Below are positions 23,909 to 31,759 of a stretch of DNA of 41,039 nt, one piece after another. Within the stretch, counting starts at the first letter, position 1; every line of letters starts with the position of its first letter. The notes under the pieces were generated by a model, which worked only from the letters and a program-made list of their open reading frames with translations, had not been told where the DNA came from and made no database searches. This DNA is from Chloroflexota bacterium (GTDB lineage: Bacteria; Chloroflexota; UBA6077; FW602-bin22; CADDYW01), in contig CADDYW010000031.1 of assembly GCA_902810745.1 (NCBI GenBank), forward strand, positions 1-41,039, in the 5' to 3' direction. Made by a program: the position numbers and the translations under genes.

Positions 23909-25396
23909 ATGCCCCGGCGTGCCTTGATTGCGGGCCTGACGATCGAAGCCATCTTTCTCGTCGCCGTCGTAGGCCCCTTCTCAATCTTCAGTCACGGGAC
24001 CGAGCTCACCGACCTCGGCAAGCTCACGGATCACCAGCCCATCGCCGCGGCCCTGGTGACCGCAGGGCTGATCGCCCTGTTCGCCCTGTACGCGATCGCC
24101 CTGCTCAACATCCCGGCTGACGACCGCGCTCTGCCGCTTGCCCTGGGCGGCACAATACTGTTCAGCCTGACCCTGATCTTCCTGTACCCTGTCACCGCGA
24201 TCGACGTCTACAACTACGCGGTCGAAGGACACGTCGCGGTCTACTATCAGATCAATCCGATGGTGTCTGCACCCTCGCAGGTCACCGGCGACACATTCGT
24301 GTCGTACGCGGCGAACTGGGTTGATTCGCCGTCGCCCTACGGCCCGATCTGGATACTCCTGACCATGCTGGGGGCGCTCGTGGCGGGTTCAAACATCGTG
24401 CGGGCGATCCTCCTCTTGAAGGCCGTGGCAGCGGCGGCCGTAGTCGCGACGACGTTTCTTCTCGCCTGGTCCTTTCGCGATCAGGGAGTGCGGGACCGTG
24501 CACTCGCGGCCATGCTGTTTGGCTGGAATCCGCTGGTCCAGATCGAGATGGTTGGAAACGGGCACAACGACGCCGTGATGACCTTCTTCCTCATCGCGGC
24601 TCTCGTGTGCGTGATGAGGAACCGGCCGGTGCTCGGCGCCCTCGGCATCGGCGCATCTGTTCTGATCAAGTTTCTGACGCTCGGGGCGATTCCGATGTTT
24701 CTTTTGGCGAAGGCGTTAGATACCCAGAGGGCGATGCGAACGCGACTCACTCGGGTCACCGGCTACGCGGCGATCGTCGTCGCCCTGGGTATCGCAGCCT
24801 ATGCGCCGTTCTGGACCGGGCCAGCTACGCTCCAGCGCGCGCAGGCAGTTGACGGGAACTACCTCTCGTCAATTCCCGCCCTGATCATCCTGATCGTCCC
24901 GGATTCGATCAAGTGGCTCACCTACCCGCGATTCGCGCTCCTGGCGCTCGTCGGCCTCTGGCAGGCGAACTCGCTCCGACTCGGTCGTATCAATCTCGCC
25001 CAGGCGATGTATGAAATCTTCTTCGTGACGATCCTGATCGCAGCCCACTTCGCCGGCTGGTACCTGGCGCTTCTCGTGGCTGTCTCCGTGCTCAGCCGCG
25101 ATCGCTGGACTCAGGCTCGCACCGCCGTCTTCACATTCACCACGACGCTGACGACCCCACTGTGGGCCTATCTGTGGTGGTGGGTTCAGGATTGGATGAG
25201 CATGACGACCATCCATCTCATCGTCGTCCCGCTGATCTTCGCCGCACCGCTGGGCATCGCATTCCTCGGCATGGGGCGCCGTGGAGGCCAGCCGCCGCTA
25301 CGAGCCAGCGATCGCTCCTCCTACCTGGATACGCTCTACGTCGAGCTTCGCAACGCCTACCTCACTGCTCGAAGCGCCGTGGGCTCATCGAGCTGA
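23909..25396 (+). CDS. GT-C membrane glycosyltransferase, MptA/B-like (polyprenyl-phosphate mannose dependent)
   Basis: It has 495 residues, with about 12 membrane helices. The first external loop holds the acidic GT-C site DVYNYAVEGHVAVYYQINP (Asp99), followed by WVDSPSPYGPIW, as in the alpha-1,6-mannosyltransferases MptA/MptB of actinobacteria and in DUF2029-type enzymes. Later GNGHNDAVMTFFLIAAL and SVLIKFLTLGAIP match the same group. It would add sugars from polyprenyl-phosphate donors outside the membrane. GGAG lies 6 bases before the ATG. It starts 3 bases after the methyltransferase and its tail overlaps the convergent oxidase gene by 35 bases. Confidence 0.8.
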   Translation: MPRRALIAGLTIEAIFLVAVVGPFSIFSHGTELTDLGKLTDHQPIAAALVTAGLIALFALYAIALLNIPADDRALPLALGGTILFSLTLIFLYPVTAIDVYNYAVEGHVAVYYQINPMVSAPSQVTGDTFVSYAANWVDSPSPYGPIWILLTMLGALVAGSNIVRAILLLKAVAAAAVVATTFLLAWSFRDQGVRDRALAAMLFGWNPLVQIEMVGNGHNDAVMTFFLIAALVCVMRNRPVLGALGIGASVLIKFLTLGAIPMFLLAKALDTQRAMRTRLTRVTGYAAIVVALGIAAYAPFWTGPATLQRAQAVDGNYLSSIPALIILIVPDSIKWLTYPRFALLALVGLWQANSLRLGRINLAQAMYEIFFVTILIAAHFAGWYLALLVAVSVLSRDRWTQARTAVFTFTTTLTTPLWAYLWWWVQDWMSMTTIHLIVVPLIFAAPLGIAFLGMGRRGGQPPLRASDRSSYLDTLYVELRNAYLTARSAVGSSS

Positions 25397-26540
25397 TCGG
25401 CACACGCGGTGGACGCCCCTCGATCAGATCCGCGACCACCGCGGCAGTCGCCGGGGTGGAGAGGATCCCCATCGTGAAGTGGCCGGTGGCCCAGTACAAC
25501 CCCACAATGCGATCAGCGCCGATGACCGGCTGATCATCCCGGCTATGCGGACGCAGGCCGGCCCACGCCTCCAGGAAGCGCGCCTGGGACAGGCACGGGA
25601 CCGCCCGGGTGGCAGCCGCGATCATCCTGGCCACACCATCCGCGGTGATCTCTTTGCGGAAGCTTCCCGGAATGATCGTTGCCCCGACGACGATCCGACC
25701 GTCGGCACGCGCCGAGATCGACGCGCCCGGTGCCGTCACGACCCGTTCGATCGGTCGGGGCCGCGCCTCGAGCGCGATAATCTCCCCTTTAGCTGGCCCG
25801 ACGATCAGCGGAGCATCAGTGCTCGCCGACGGCCGATCGTGCTGAGAGGGAGAAGGCAGCCCCGTGACGTGGCGAACCGTGCCAGTCTCGGTTGGCGCGA
25901 GCAGACTCGACCAGGCACCGGCCGCGTTCACGACGACGTCGGCGGCAATGCGCCCGTTCGCCGTCTCGACGCCATCGACCCGTCCCCCCACCACCGCGAT
26001 CTCGAGCGCCGGCTCGTAGTGACGAACGTCTGCCCCGGCCATGGCGGCAGCGAGCGCGAGCGCCTTGCTCAGCCCGCGATTATCCACCAGACCGTGCTGG
26101 CGGTAGAGCAGCGCTGCCCGTGCGTCCGGAGTTACTGCTGGCTCCATCCGTCGAACATCGTCACCCGCGACCCATTCATATGGAATCCCAACCTCTTCCT
26201 GTGCCCTGGCCCGCGTGCGCAGCGCCGCTTCCTGGGCTTCGTCGAGCGCGATGACCAGGCGACCGCAGATGCGGAATTCGAACACCGTCCGCGTTGTCTC
26301 CTGCACCTCTCGGACGAACTCCTCGTACATCGCGAGGCTCTCGAGCCAGAGACGCAGCGTTTCTGGCGATGCCTCACGGCCAGCCTCTGGCTGGAGCAAT
26401 CCAGCGCCAGCCCAGGACGCCTCAGCTCCAGGCTCGCCGCGTTCCAACAAGACTACCCGCCGCCCGCCCTGGGCAAGTCTCCAGGCGATCGAGCTTCCAA
26501 TCAGCCCGGCTCCGATCACGACGATGTCGGCGCGCTCCAT
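25362..26540 (-). CDS. thiO: FAD-dependent amine/glycine oxidase, ThiO-like
   Basis: It has 392 residues, of the D-amino-acid oxidase fold. The FAD motif is IVVIGAGLIGSSIAWRLA near the N-terminus. VVLLERGEPGAEASWAGAGLL is typical of the GO/ThiO group, and the C-terminal LRPHSRDDQPVIGAD plus GLYWATGHFTMGILSTPATA hold the flavin-binding and active-site region. ThiO makes the imine needed for thiazole synthesis, but no other thi gene is here, so a general D- or imino-acid oxidase role is possible. GGAGGAAGAG upstream supports the ATG at 26540. The stop lies inside the tail of the convergent gene. Confidence 0.8.
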   Translation of the reverse strand: MERADIVVIGAGLIGSSIAWRLAQGGRRVVLLERGEPGAEASWAGAGLLQPEAGREASPETLRLWLESLAMYEEFVREVQETTRTVFEFRICGRLVIALDEAQEAALRTRARAQEEVGIPYEWVAGDDVRRMEPAVTPDARAALLYRQHGLVDNRGLSKALALAAAMAGADVRHYEPALEIAVVGGRVDGVETANGRIAADVVVNAAGAWSSLLAPTETGTVRHVTGLPSPSQHDRPSASTDAPLIVGPAKGEIIALEARPRPIERVVTAPGASISARADGRIVVGATIIPGSFRKEITADGVARMIAAATRAVPCLSQARFLEAWAGLRPHSRDDQPVIGADRIVGLYWATGHFTMGILSTPATAAVVADLIEGRPPRVPISSMSPRRFEQ

Positions 26541-26672
26541 CTCTTCCTCCGCTCCGGTCTAGCTTCTACTCGGCAAGGCGTACGGCGGGCGAACTAGCTG
26601 TTCGTCTCCAGGCTTCGCCCGGTGCACGTTACGTCGCTTCTGGTCCCGCGACCGCGATCAGCATTGGGACAG

Positions 26673-26681
26673 ATTATCGCA
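26673..26681 (-). promoter_or_regulatory. Possible extended -10 (TGC-GATAAT) for the oxidase gene
   Basis: Read on the minus strand, TGCGATAAT fits an extended -10 and lies about 130 bases upstream of the oxidase start. No -35 is seen. Confidence 0.35.
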
Positions 26682-26807
26682 CAGAGCGCGACGATCGCTG
26701 CGATCAGGGCCGCTGATCGAAAGAGCGAGCCGCGTGCAGCAGCCCCCGGGCGCCTGGCTTCTCGGGCGTTCGGGGGGTGCGAAGCATTCGGCCGAGCGTC
26801 TTCTGTC

Positions 26808-26837
26808 TTGACATGAGCCTGGCTGCGCGACTATCAT
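26808..26837 (+). promoter_or_regulatory. Near-consensus sigma70 promoter for the structured RNA
   Basis: TTGACA (26808-26813), an 18-base spacer and TATCAT (26832-26837). This is the only perfect -35 found in the window. Transcription should begin near 26844 and no coding gene follows for 500 bases. Confidence 0.75.
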
Positions 26838-26843
26838 TAGAGG

Positions 26844-27178
26844 AAGCTACACGTGCGGGATGAGCTGACACGGTGAGTGGCCCCACCGTGGGGAGTGTCC
26901 ACCCAGCCGAACTGTCCTCAGTATCCACGCGGAATGGGGAGACCCATCGGGATGTGAGGATTCCCTCGGGGCAGGGGAGGAGCTCCCGGGCGAGAGGTCA
27001 GGGGGTAGTGCGGAGGGTGGACGCAGGTGTTATCCACGATCCTCCACGTTCGAGGTGGGATGGCGAGGGAACCTTTCTGAGAGTGTTCCCCGTGTGTGCA
27101 CGATATCACCGCGAGTGTCGTCCAATAGCGAGTACCCGTGAAGGCCTGGGAGAATGGGCGCGTTGGCGCCCATTTTTA
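26844..27178 (+). ncRNA. Candidate structured non-coding RNA, about 330 nt
   Basis: It is bounded by a near-consensus promoter and an intrinsic terminator, with no plausible ORF. Long-range helices are nested: GACAC-GGTG (26867-26875) pairs with CACC-gcga-GTGTC (27107-27119), and inside it GTCCACCC (26897-26904) pairs with GGGTGGAC (27015-27022). Local hairpins are CCCCACCGTGGGG (26881-26893), ATGGG-GAGA-CCCAT with a GNRA loop (26934-26947), GGGAG-GAG-CTCCC (26975-26987), CCAC..GTGG (27044-27058) and GGGAAC..GTTCCC (27067-27090). The motif TATCCACG occurs twice (26922, 27031). Diagnostic cores of RNase P RNA, tmRNA and SRP RNA were looked for by eye and not found. A divergent 6S RNA or a lineage-specific RNA is possible. 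Confidence 0.65.
27154..27177 (+). terminator. Intrinsic terminator of the structured RNA
   Basis: ATGGGCGC-GTTG-GCGCCCAT is a perfect 8-bp stem with a 4-base loop and is followed directly by T residues (the final T of the stem plus four more). It is the clearest Rho-independent terminator in the window. Confidence 0.85.
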
Positions 27179-27319
27179 TATGCGATGCATTCCATCGACC
27201 AGATCGGGGCCAGGCCGGTCGTTCGTCTCGTGGATTCGTTCTCTTCAGCCGGGCCTGGGACAGGCGTGGAGGAGAGGATTCTCGCACGGAACGCCTAGCT
27301 AAAGTTTCGTCGTAATCAT

Positions 27320-27325
27320 GATAAT
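27320..27325 (+). promoter_or_regulatory. Possible -10 element GATAAT for rny
   Basis: GATAAT sits just ahead of the ribosome site AGGGAGGTGA (27333-27342) and gives rny a promoter separate from the upstream RNA. The leader would be about 14 bases. The -35 region is not clear. Confidence 0.4.
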
Positions 27326-27345
27326 GTTCACTAGGGAGGTGAAGG

Positions 27346-28884
27346 ATGCTGACGTATGAGATCATCTCAGCGCTGATCGTCATCGTCGTTGGCGCCGGCA
27401 CCTTCGCCCTCGGGTGGCTGTTGAGAAATCGGCAGTTTCGTGAGCGAGTCAAGCATGCTGGCGAATCGGCAGATCGTCTTCTCGAAGAAGCCAAGAGTCG
27501 GCAGCGCGAGCTCCTTCTGGAAGCCCGAGACGAAGCACTGAAGATCAAGGCGGCGGCCGAAGCCGAGATTCGCGACCGCCGTAGTGAGCTGCACCGCCAG
27601 GAGCGACGTCTCCAGCAAAAGGAGGAGATGCTCGATCGCCGGATCGAAGTCCTCGATCGTCGGGAGCGAGCCCTCACCGAGAAAGAGCACCAGGTCGACC
27701 TTCTCCGGCAGCAGACTGAAGAGCTCAAGAAAGATCGCCAACGAGAGCTCGAGCGCGTTGCGCAACTCACCGTCGACGAAGCACGGGATTTCCTGCTCCG
27801 CGAGATCGAGCAGGAAGTGCGGGCTGACGCCGCGCGCCGCGTTCGGGAGATCGAGCAGCAGGCGCGTGAAGAAGCCGAGCGCAAGGCACGCGCGATTATC
27901 ACCCTGGCCATTCAGCGCTGTGCCGCCGATCAGGTCGCCGAGGCGACGGTCTCGGTCGTGGCGCTTCCGAACGAAGAGATGAAAGGGCGGATTATCGGGC
28001 GCGAGGGACGCAATATTCGCGCGCTGGAGAGTGCGACCGGGGTCGACGTGATCATCGACGATACTCCCGACGCGGTCACCCTCTCTGGATTCGATCCGAT
28101 TCGCCGGGAGGTGGCACGGCTGGCACTGCAGAAGCTGATTGCCGACGGGCGTATCCATCCCGCGCGGATTGAAGAGGTCGTCGCGAAGGCCCGGCAGGAA
28201 GTCGAGAACATCATCCGTGAAGAGGGCGAGCAAGCGGCGATCAAGGCCGGCGTGCACGGTCTGCACCCGGAGCTGATCAAGGTCCTCGGGCGATTGAAGT
28301 ACCGAACGAGCTACGGTCAGAACATTTTGAACCACTCGATCGAGGTTGCCCATCTCTCCGCGGCGCTGGCGGCCGAGCTCGGCGCTGACGTCAACGTGGC
28401 GCGCGCAGCTGGTCTGATGCATGATATCGGGAAGGCACTGAGTCACGAGGTCGAGGGGCCGCACGCTCTGGTCGGAGCCGAGCTGGTCCGGCGCTACGGC
28501 AAATCGCCGAAGATCGTCGCCGCGATCGCCAATCACCACGGCGAGCTGGACGAGCCCCAGTCGATCGAGGCAATCATCGTGCAAGCAGCCGACGCGATCT
28601 CCGGTGCACGCCCGGGCGCGCGTCGGGAGACGGTCGAGAATTACATCAAGCGTCTGGAGGCGCTGGAGACGGTGGCGAACTCCTTCCCCGGCGTCGAGCG
28701 CTCATTTGCGATTCAGGCCGGTCGGGAGGTCCGGATCATTGTAAAGCCGGACGAGATCGACGACCTCTCCGCCGTACGCCTGGCCCGAGATGTCGTCAAA
28801 CGGATCGAGGAGACACTCGAGTATCCGGGCCAGATCAAGGTCACGGTCTTGCGGGAGACACGTGCCGTCGATTTCGCGCGCTGA
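27346..28884 (+). CDS. rny: Ribonuclease Y
   Basis: It is a 512-residue membrane-anchored endoribonuclease that starts mRNA decay. Order of domains: N-terminal membrane helix ([18 protein letters not shown]), a long charged coiled coil to about residue 190, a KH RNA-binding domain at about 206-270 with [17 protein letters not shown], and an HD domain with HSIEVAH (about 331) and [24 protein letters not shown] (HD near 359). The C-terminal [30 protein letters not shown] tail is present. Length and layout are standard. The ribosome site AGGGAGGTGA is a near-perfect anti-SD match. It is followed 96 bases later by a PHP phosphoesterase on the same strand. Confidence 0.96.
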   Translation: MLTYEIISALIVIVVGAGTFALGWLLRNRQFRERVKHAGESADRLLEEAKSRQRELLLEARDEALKIKAAAEAEIRDRRSELHRQERRLQQKEEMLDRRIEVLDRRERALTEKEHQVDLLRQQTEELKKDRQRELERVAQLTVDEARDFLLREIEQEVRADAARRVREIEQQAREEAERKARAIITLAIQRCAADQVAEATVSVVALPNEEMKGRIIGREGRNIRALESATGVDVIIDDTPDAVTLSGFDPIRREVARLALQKLIADGRIHPARIEEVVAKARQEVENIIREEGEQAAIKAGVHGLHPELIKVLGRLKYRTSYGQNILNHSIEVAHLSAALAAELGADVNVARAAGLMHDIGKALSHEVEGPHALVGAELVRRYGKSPKIVAAIANHHGELDEPQSIEAIIVQAADAISGARPGARRETVENYIKRLEALETVANSFPGVERSFAIQAGREVRIIVKPDEIDDLSAVRLARDVVKRIEETLEYPGQIKVTVLRETRAVDFAR

Positions 28885-28980
28885 GCTGCCCCGGGCAGCC
28901 CAGCGCCCGGTGATGAGGGATGCTGGCGCGGGTCCAGAATACGCCGATCGATTCCCGCGCAGTCGAACGAGGTAACGATT

Positions 28981-29832
28981 TTGAACGATAGAGTTGATTT
29001 GCACGCGCACACTACTGCGTCTGATGGGGTACTGACGCCGTCCGAGCTCGTCGAGCTCGCCCTGGAGCGAGGACTGCGCTTGCTGGCCATCACCGATCAC
29101 GACTCCACGGATGGCGTGGCCGGAGCGATGATCCGCGCGGCCGGGACCCCGTTGGAGGTCTGGCCCGGCATCGAGATCAGTACCGACGTCCCACAGGCCG
29201 AAGTCCATATGCTTGGCTACTTCGTCGATACTACGAAGGCCGACTTCCAGGAAACGCTGACCAAGCTGCGAGACTCGCGGATCCTGCGCGCTCAGCAGAT
29301 TGTGGCCAAGCTCAATGCGCTTGGTATGCCCCTGACGTTCGAACGAGTTCGCCAGCTCGCGGGCACCGGCGCGATCGGACGCCCGCACATCGCCCAGGCG
29401 ATGGTCGAGAAGGGATACGTCGAGACCACCCGCGACGCCTTCAATCTTTATCTCAGTCGCAACGGGCCGGCCTATGTCGAACGCTTCAAGCTCACCCCCG
29501 TCGAGGCCCTCCAGCTGATCCGATCGGCGGGGGGGATGCCCGTACTCGCCCATCCGACCTACATCAACCCGGGAGAAAACTCCGGCTTTGACCTCACGGC
29601 CTTCGTCCGCGACCTTGCCGACGCCGGCCTGGTGGGTATCGAGTGCTACTACGGCGACTACCCACCCGAGACAGTCGATCACCTCTGCAACATCGCGCGT
29701 GAGTTCGACTTGATTCCCACGGGAGGAAGCGATTTCCACGGGCGGGGGCTCTACGCTGCCGACCTGGGAGATTTGGCGATTCCCGAGGAGTCGATCGAGC
29801 GCATGCGGGTCTGGCGGGCGCGTAATGGATGA
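28981..29832 (+). CDS. PHP-domain phosphoesterase (RNase AM/YciV-like)
   Basis: It has 283 residues. The PHP metal residues are visible: D6-L-H8-A-H10 at the N-terminus, ITDHDSTDG, EISTD and AEVHMLGYF, later MPVLAHPTY and GGSDFHG. The insertion between about residues 95 and 160 is the pattern of the YciV/TrpH group, whose E. coli member is a 5'-3' exonuclease and 3',5'-nucleotide bisphosphate phosphatase. It starts on TTG with GAGG 8 bases before. Its place after rny fits a role in RNA turnover. A general nucleotide phosphatase is the main alternative. Confidence 0.87.
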   Translation: MNDRVDLHAHTTASDGVLTPSELVELALERGLRLLAITDHDSTDGVAGAMIRAAGTPLEVWPGIEISTDVPQAEVHMLGYFVDTTKADFQETLTKLRDSRILRAQQIVAKLNALGMPLTFERVRQLAGTGAIGRPHIAQAMVEKGYVETTRDAFNLYLSRNGPAYVERFKLTPVEALQLIRSAGGMPVLAHPTYINPGENSGFDLTAFVRDLADAGLVGIECYYGDYPPETVDHLCNIAREFDLIPTGGSDFHGRGLYAADLGDLAIPEESIERMRVWRARNG

Positions 29833-29848
29833 TCCAAGGACGCGGGTG

Positions 29849-29866
29849 CCTGGGTCCCGACCCTGG
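29849..29866. terminator. Possible bidirectional hairpin between convergent genes
   Basis: CCTGGGT-CCCG-ACCCTGG has 7-base arms with one T-T mismatch and lies in the 36-base gap between convergent stops at 29832 and 29869. No T-run is present, so termination is uncertain. Confidence 0.35.
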
Positions 29867-29868
29867 TG

Positions 29869-30546
29869 CTATCGTCCGGTGCGCACGTAGATTGTCACAT
29901 TAGCCGACATGCCCGGATAGACCAGCGCATCGCCGTAATCGAAGTCGATGCGCACCGGCACCTCGTTGTTCTCGCGGAACGTGCTTGCACCGGTGGTCGA
30001 CGTCGTCGCATTTCCCGTGCGCTGCGTACCCGCCAGCAGGTCAGGCATCAATTGGCTGACCTTTCCCGAAAAGGTCTGGTTCAGGGCCGGAATGTAGACG
30101 TCCGCGCGCTGCCCGACCTGCACCGCGTGGAATGAGCCCTCGTCGATGCCTGCCACGACCCACAGCCCTCTCAGATCCGCGATCGTCGCCACCGGGTCGC
30201 CCACGGTTACCCGCTGACCGACCAGGACTGACAGGTGCACGATCGTTCCGGCCGCGGGAGCACGGACCTGCGGAATGACGGGTAGCTGGCTACCCGGCTG
30301 GGGAAGCGTTGCCAGATAGGCAACGATCTGGCCGCTGTGCACCGGATCGCCCACGTTGCTCAAGATGCGCGTGACCTCGCCATTCGCCGGAGCGCTCGCT
30401 TCGATAAGGTTACCGGTGATGAAGGCATTGCTGGTCGTCACATAATTGCCAAGGAGATAGTTCGGATCGAATCCAGCGATCCACAGCGCAGCAATCAACG
30501 GCAGGATACCCAGGCCAGAGTACAGTGCGATGCGCTTCCGGCTCAC
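29869..30546 (-). CDS. HlyD/EmrA-like membrane fusion protein, short form
   Basis: It has 225 residues from a GTG, with GAGGG 6 bases upstream. A membrane helix at residues 8-25 (YSGLGILPLIAALWIAG) is followed by a biotinyl-lipoyl-like domain split as VTTSNAFITGNLIEASAPANGEV and APAAGTIVHLSVLVGQRV, then a beta-barrel part with GLWVVAGIDEG. It lacks the long coiled-coil hairpin of most adaptor proteins. No efflux permease or ABC gene is adjacent, so the partner is elsewhere or absent. Confidence 0.8.
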   Translation of the reverse strand: MSRKRIALYSGLGILPLIAALWIAGFDPNYLLGNYVTTSNAFITGNLIEASAPANGEVTRILSNVGDPVHSGQIVAYLATLPQPGSQLPVIPQVRAPAAGTIVHLSVLVGQRVTVGDPVATIADLRGLWVVAGIDEGSFHAVQVGQRADVYIPALNQTFSGKVSQLMPDLLAGTQRTGNATTSTTGASTFRENNEVPVRIDFDYGDALVYPGMSANVTIYVRTGR

Positions 30547-30687
30547 CGTCGTCCCTCACGTGATTGACGTACCGCCCACACCGCCGAGTCGGTGCCTCGC
30601 CGTCGATCGAATCGCAGGGTAACACCAATAGGCTGTCGGTGAGAGGACCACGAGCTTCCGCGGCAGGTGGCGGTCTCCGGTGTCGCG

Positions 30688-30717
30688 ATTCTATCACGCG
30701 GGTAGGGCGAGCGGCAA
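30688..30717 (-). promoter_or_regulatory. Possible promoter of the membrane fusion protein gene
   Basis: On the minus strand, TTGCCG (30717-30712) and TAGAAT (30693-30688) are separated by 18 bases. The start of transcription near 30682 leaves a leader of about 135 bases. Confidence 0.45.
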
Positions 30718-30835
30718 CGAGTACTCCGAGACAGGGCGCCATCTGACGCAGCAGCGAGCGGGTCGCCCCTGAAGCGAATACATCTTATCGAATAAACCGC
30801 GTCAACTACGACCGGAAACCCACACGCACCCGCGC

Positions 30836-31759
30836 TCAGGTGGCACTCCGAAGGAATTGAGCCATCGGACCCAGGTCGTGCTCCCAGAAGAGCACGATAC
30901 CAGCGCCCTGGGCATCCTGGAGATTTTTCAGCTTGTACACCCCGGCGAGCACGGCAGCCGTCACAGCTTGCTCGCCGAAAACGCCTCGCCAGCGGCTGGC
31001 TTTCTCGCCCACCTCGCGGTTGAGACGCTTGACGCTATTGGTGGCACTATTGCTGACCTTGCACTCGGTTAAGAGGAGTCTGCCATCACGCAAGCCGATC
31101 GGAATGTCGCACTTGCTCCCGGCCACCACCGATTCACCCTCGCAAAACTCCCCTGGTCCGAGATCCCTGAGTCCGTTGATGTCGCGGGCGGGCACACCAA
31201 TAAAGCCGAGATTGACGAGGAGTTGTCGGACAACTTCTTGCTGCCTCTTCGCCGAATCGGACCGCCTCTTCGTCTGTACTTGCTGCACAGTCATGAGCCC
31301 AGCGGTCCAGCGTATCGCTACCTCACGCTCCACGCCGGTCGGATCCCGCGGCGGCACTTCAAATAGCCACGGGAAGCGATCCCGATCTATCCATGCCTCG
31401 ACGACTTCTGCTGCTCTCTTTGCAAGGTCACCGCTCAGGCGCCTTCGCTTCGCGATCTTCTCTTCTGCTAACGTATCAAAGTCGTCCGCGCTCACCGGCG
31501 GCCCGCCGAGGTAGCGAGCAACCTCGATCAGCCTGGGGTTCTCGACAAGCGCCGCACCACTTCCGAGGGAATGCAGATCGTTGGTCAACGCGAATAGCTG
31601 TCGAACGGCAGCGATGTTGGCTGCGAGAGCAGTCCGATATCCCGCTCCGCCCTCGGCCGCGCGCTCCATGATAAAGGCAGAAATCGCGGCGCGACGACCT
31701 CGCTCGAGGTCGGCCGAATCCCACGCTGGGGGCGTGGCGAAGTAACGTGCGGGTGACAT
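30836..31759 (-). CDS. XamI-family type II restriction endonuclease
   Basis: It has 307 residues. The catalytic core fits PD-(D/E)xK: Asp218 in SKCDIPIGLRDGRLLL and the dipeptide Glu232-Cys-Lys234. The stretch QVQTKRRSDSAKRQQEVVRQLL before it, and WLFEVPPRDPTGVEREVAIRW, fit the XamI family as I recall it, whose founder recognises GTCGAC. Target specificity of this copy is unproven. Its ATG overlaps the methyltransferase stop in TAATG by one base, so translation is coupled and the protecting methylase is made first. Confidence 0.75.
   Translation of the reverse strand: MSPARYFATPPAWDSADLERGRRAAISAFIMERAAEGGAGYRTALAANIAAVRQLFALTNDLHSLGSGAALVENPRLIEVARYLGGPPVSADDFDTLAEEKIAKRRRLSGDLAKRAAEVVEAWIDRDRFPWLFEVPPRDPTGVEREVAIRWTAGLMTVQQVQTKRRSDSAKRQQEVVRQLLVNLGFIGVPARDINGLRDLGPGEFCEGESVVAGSKCDIPIGLRDGRLLLTECKVSNSATNSVKRLNREVGEKASRWRGVFGEQAVTAAVLAGVYKLKNLQDAQGAGIVLFWEHDLGPMAQFLRSAT

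Noticed and set aside
27030..27038. TTATCCACG as a DnaA box and the region as a replication origin
   Set aside because: Only one good match, no dnaA/dnaN genes, and the motif sits inside a structured transcript with a promoter and terminator.
27041..27060. T-arm-like GTTCGAG hairpin as part of a tRNA or tmRNA
   Set aside because: The stem pairing does not place TTCGA in a seven-base T loop, and no acceptor stem or tag frame is present.
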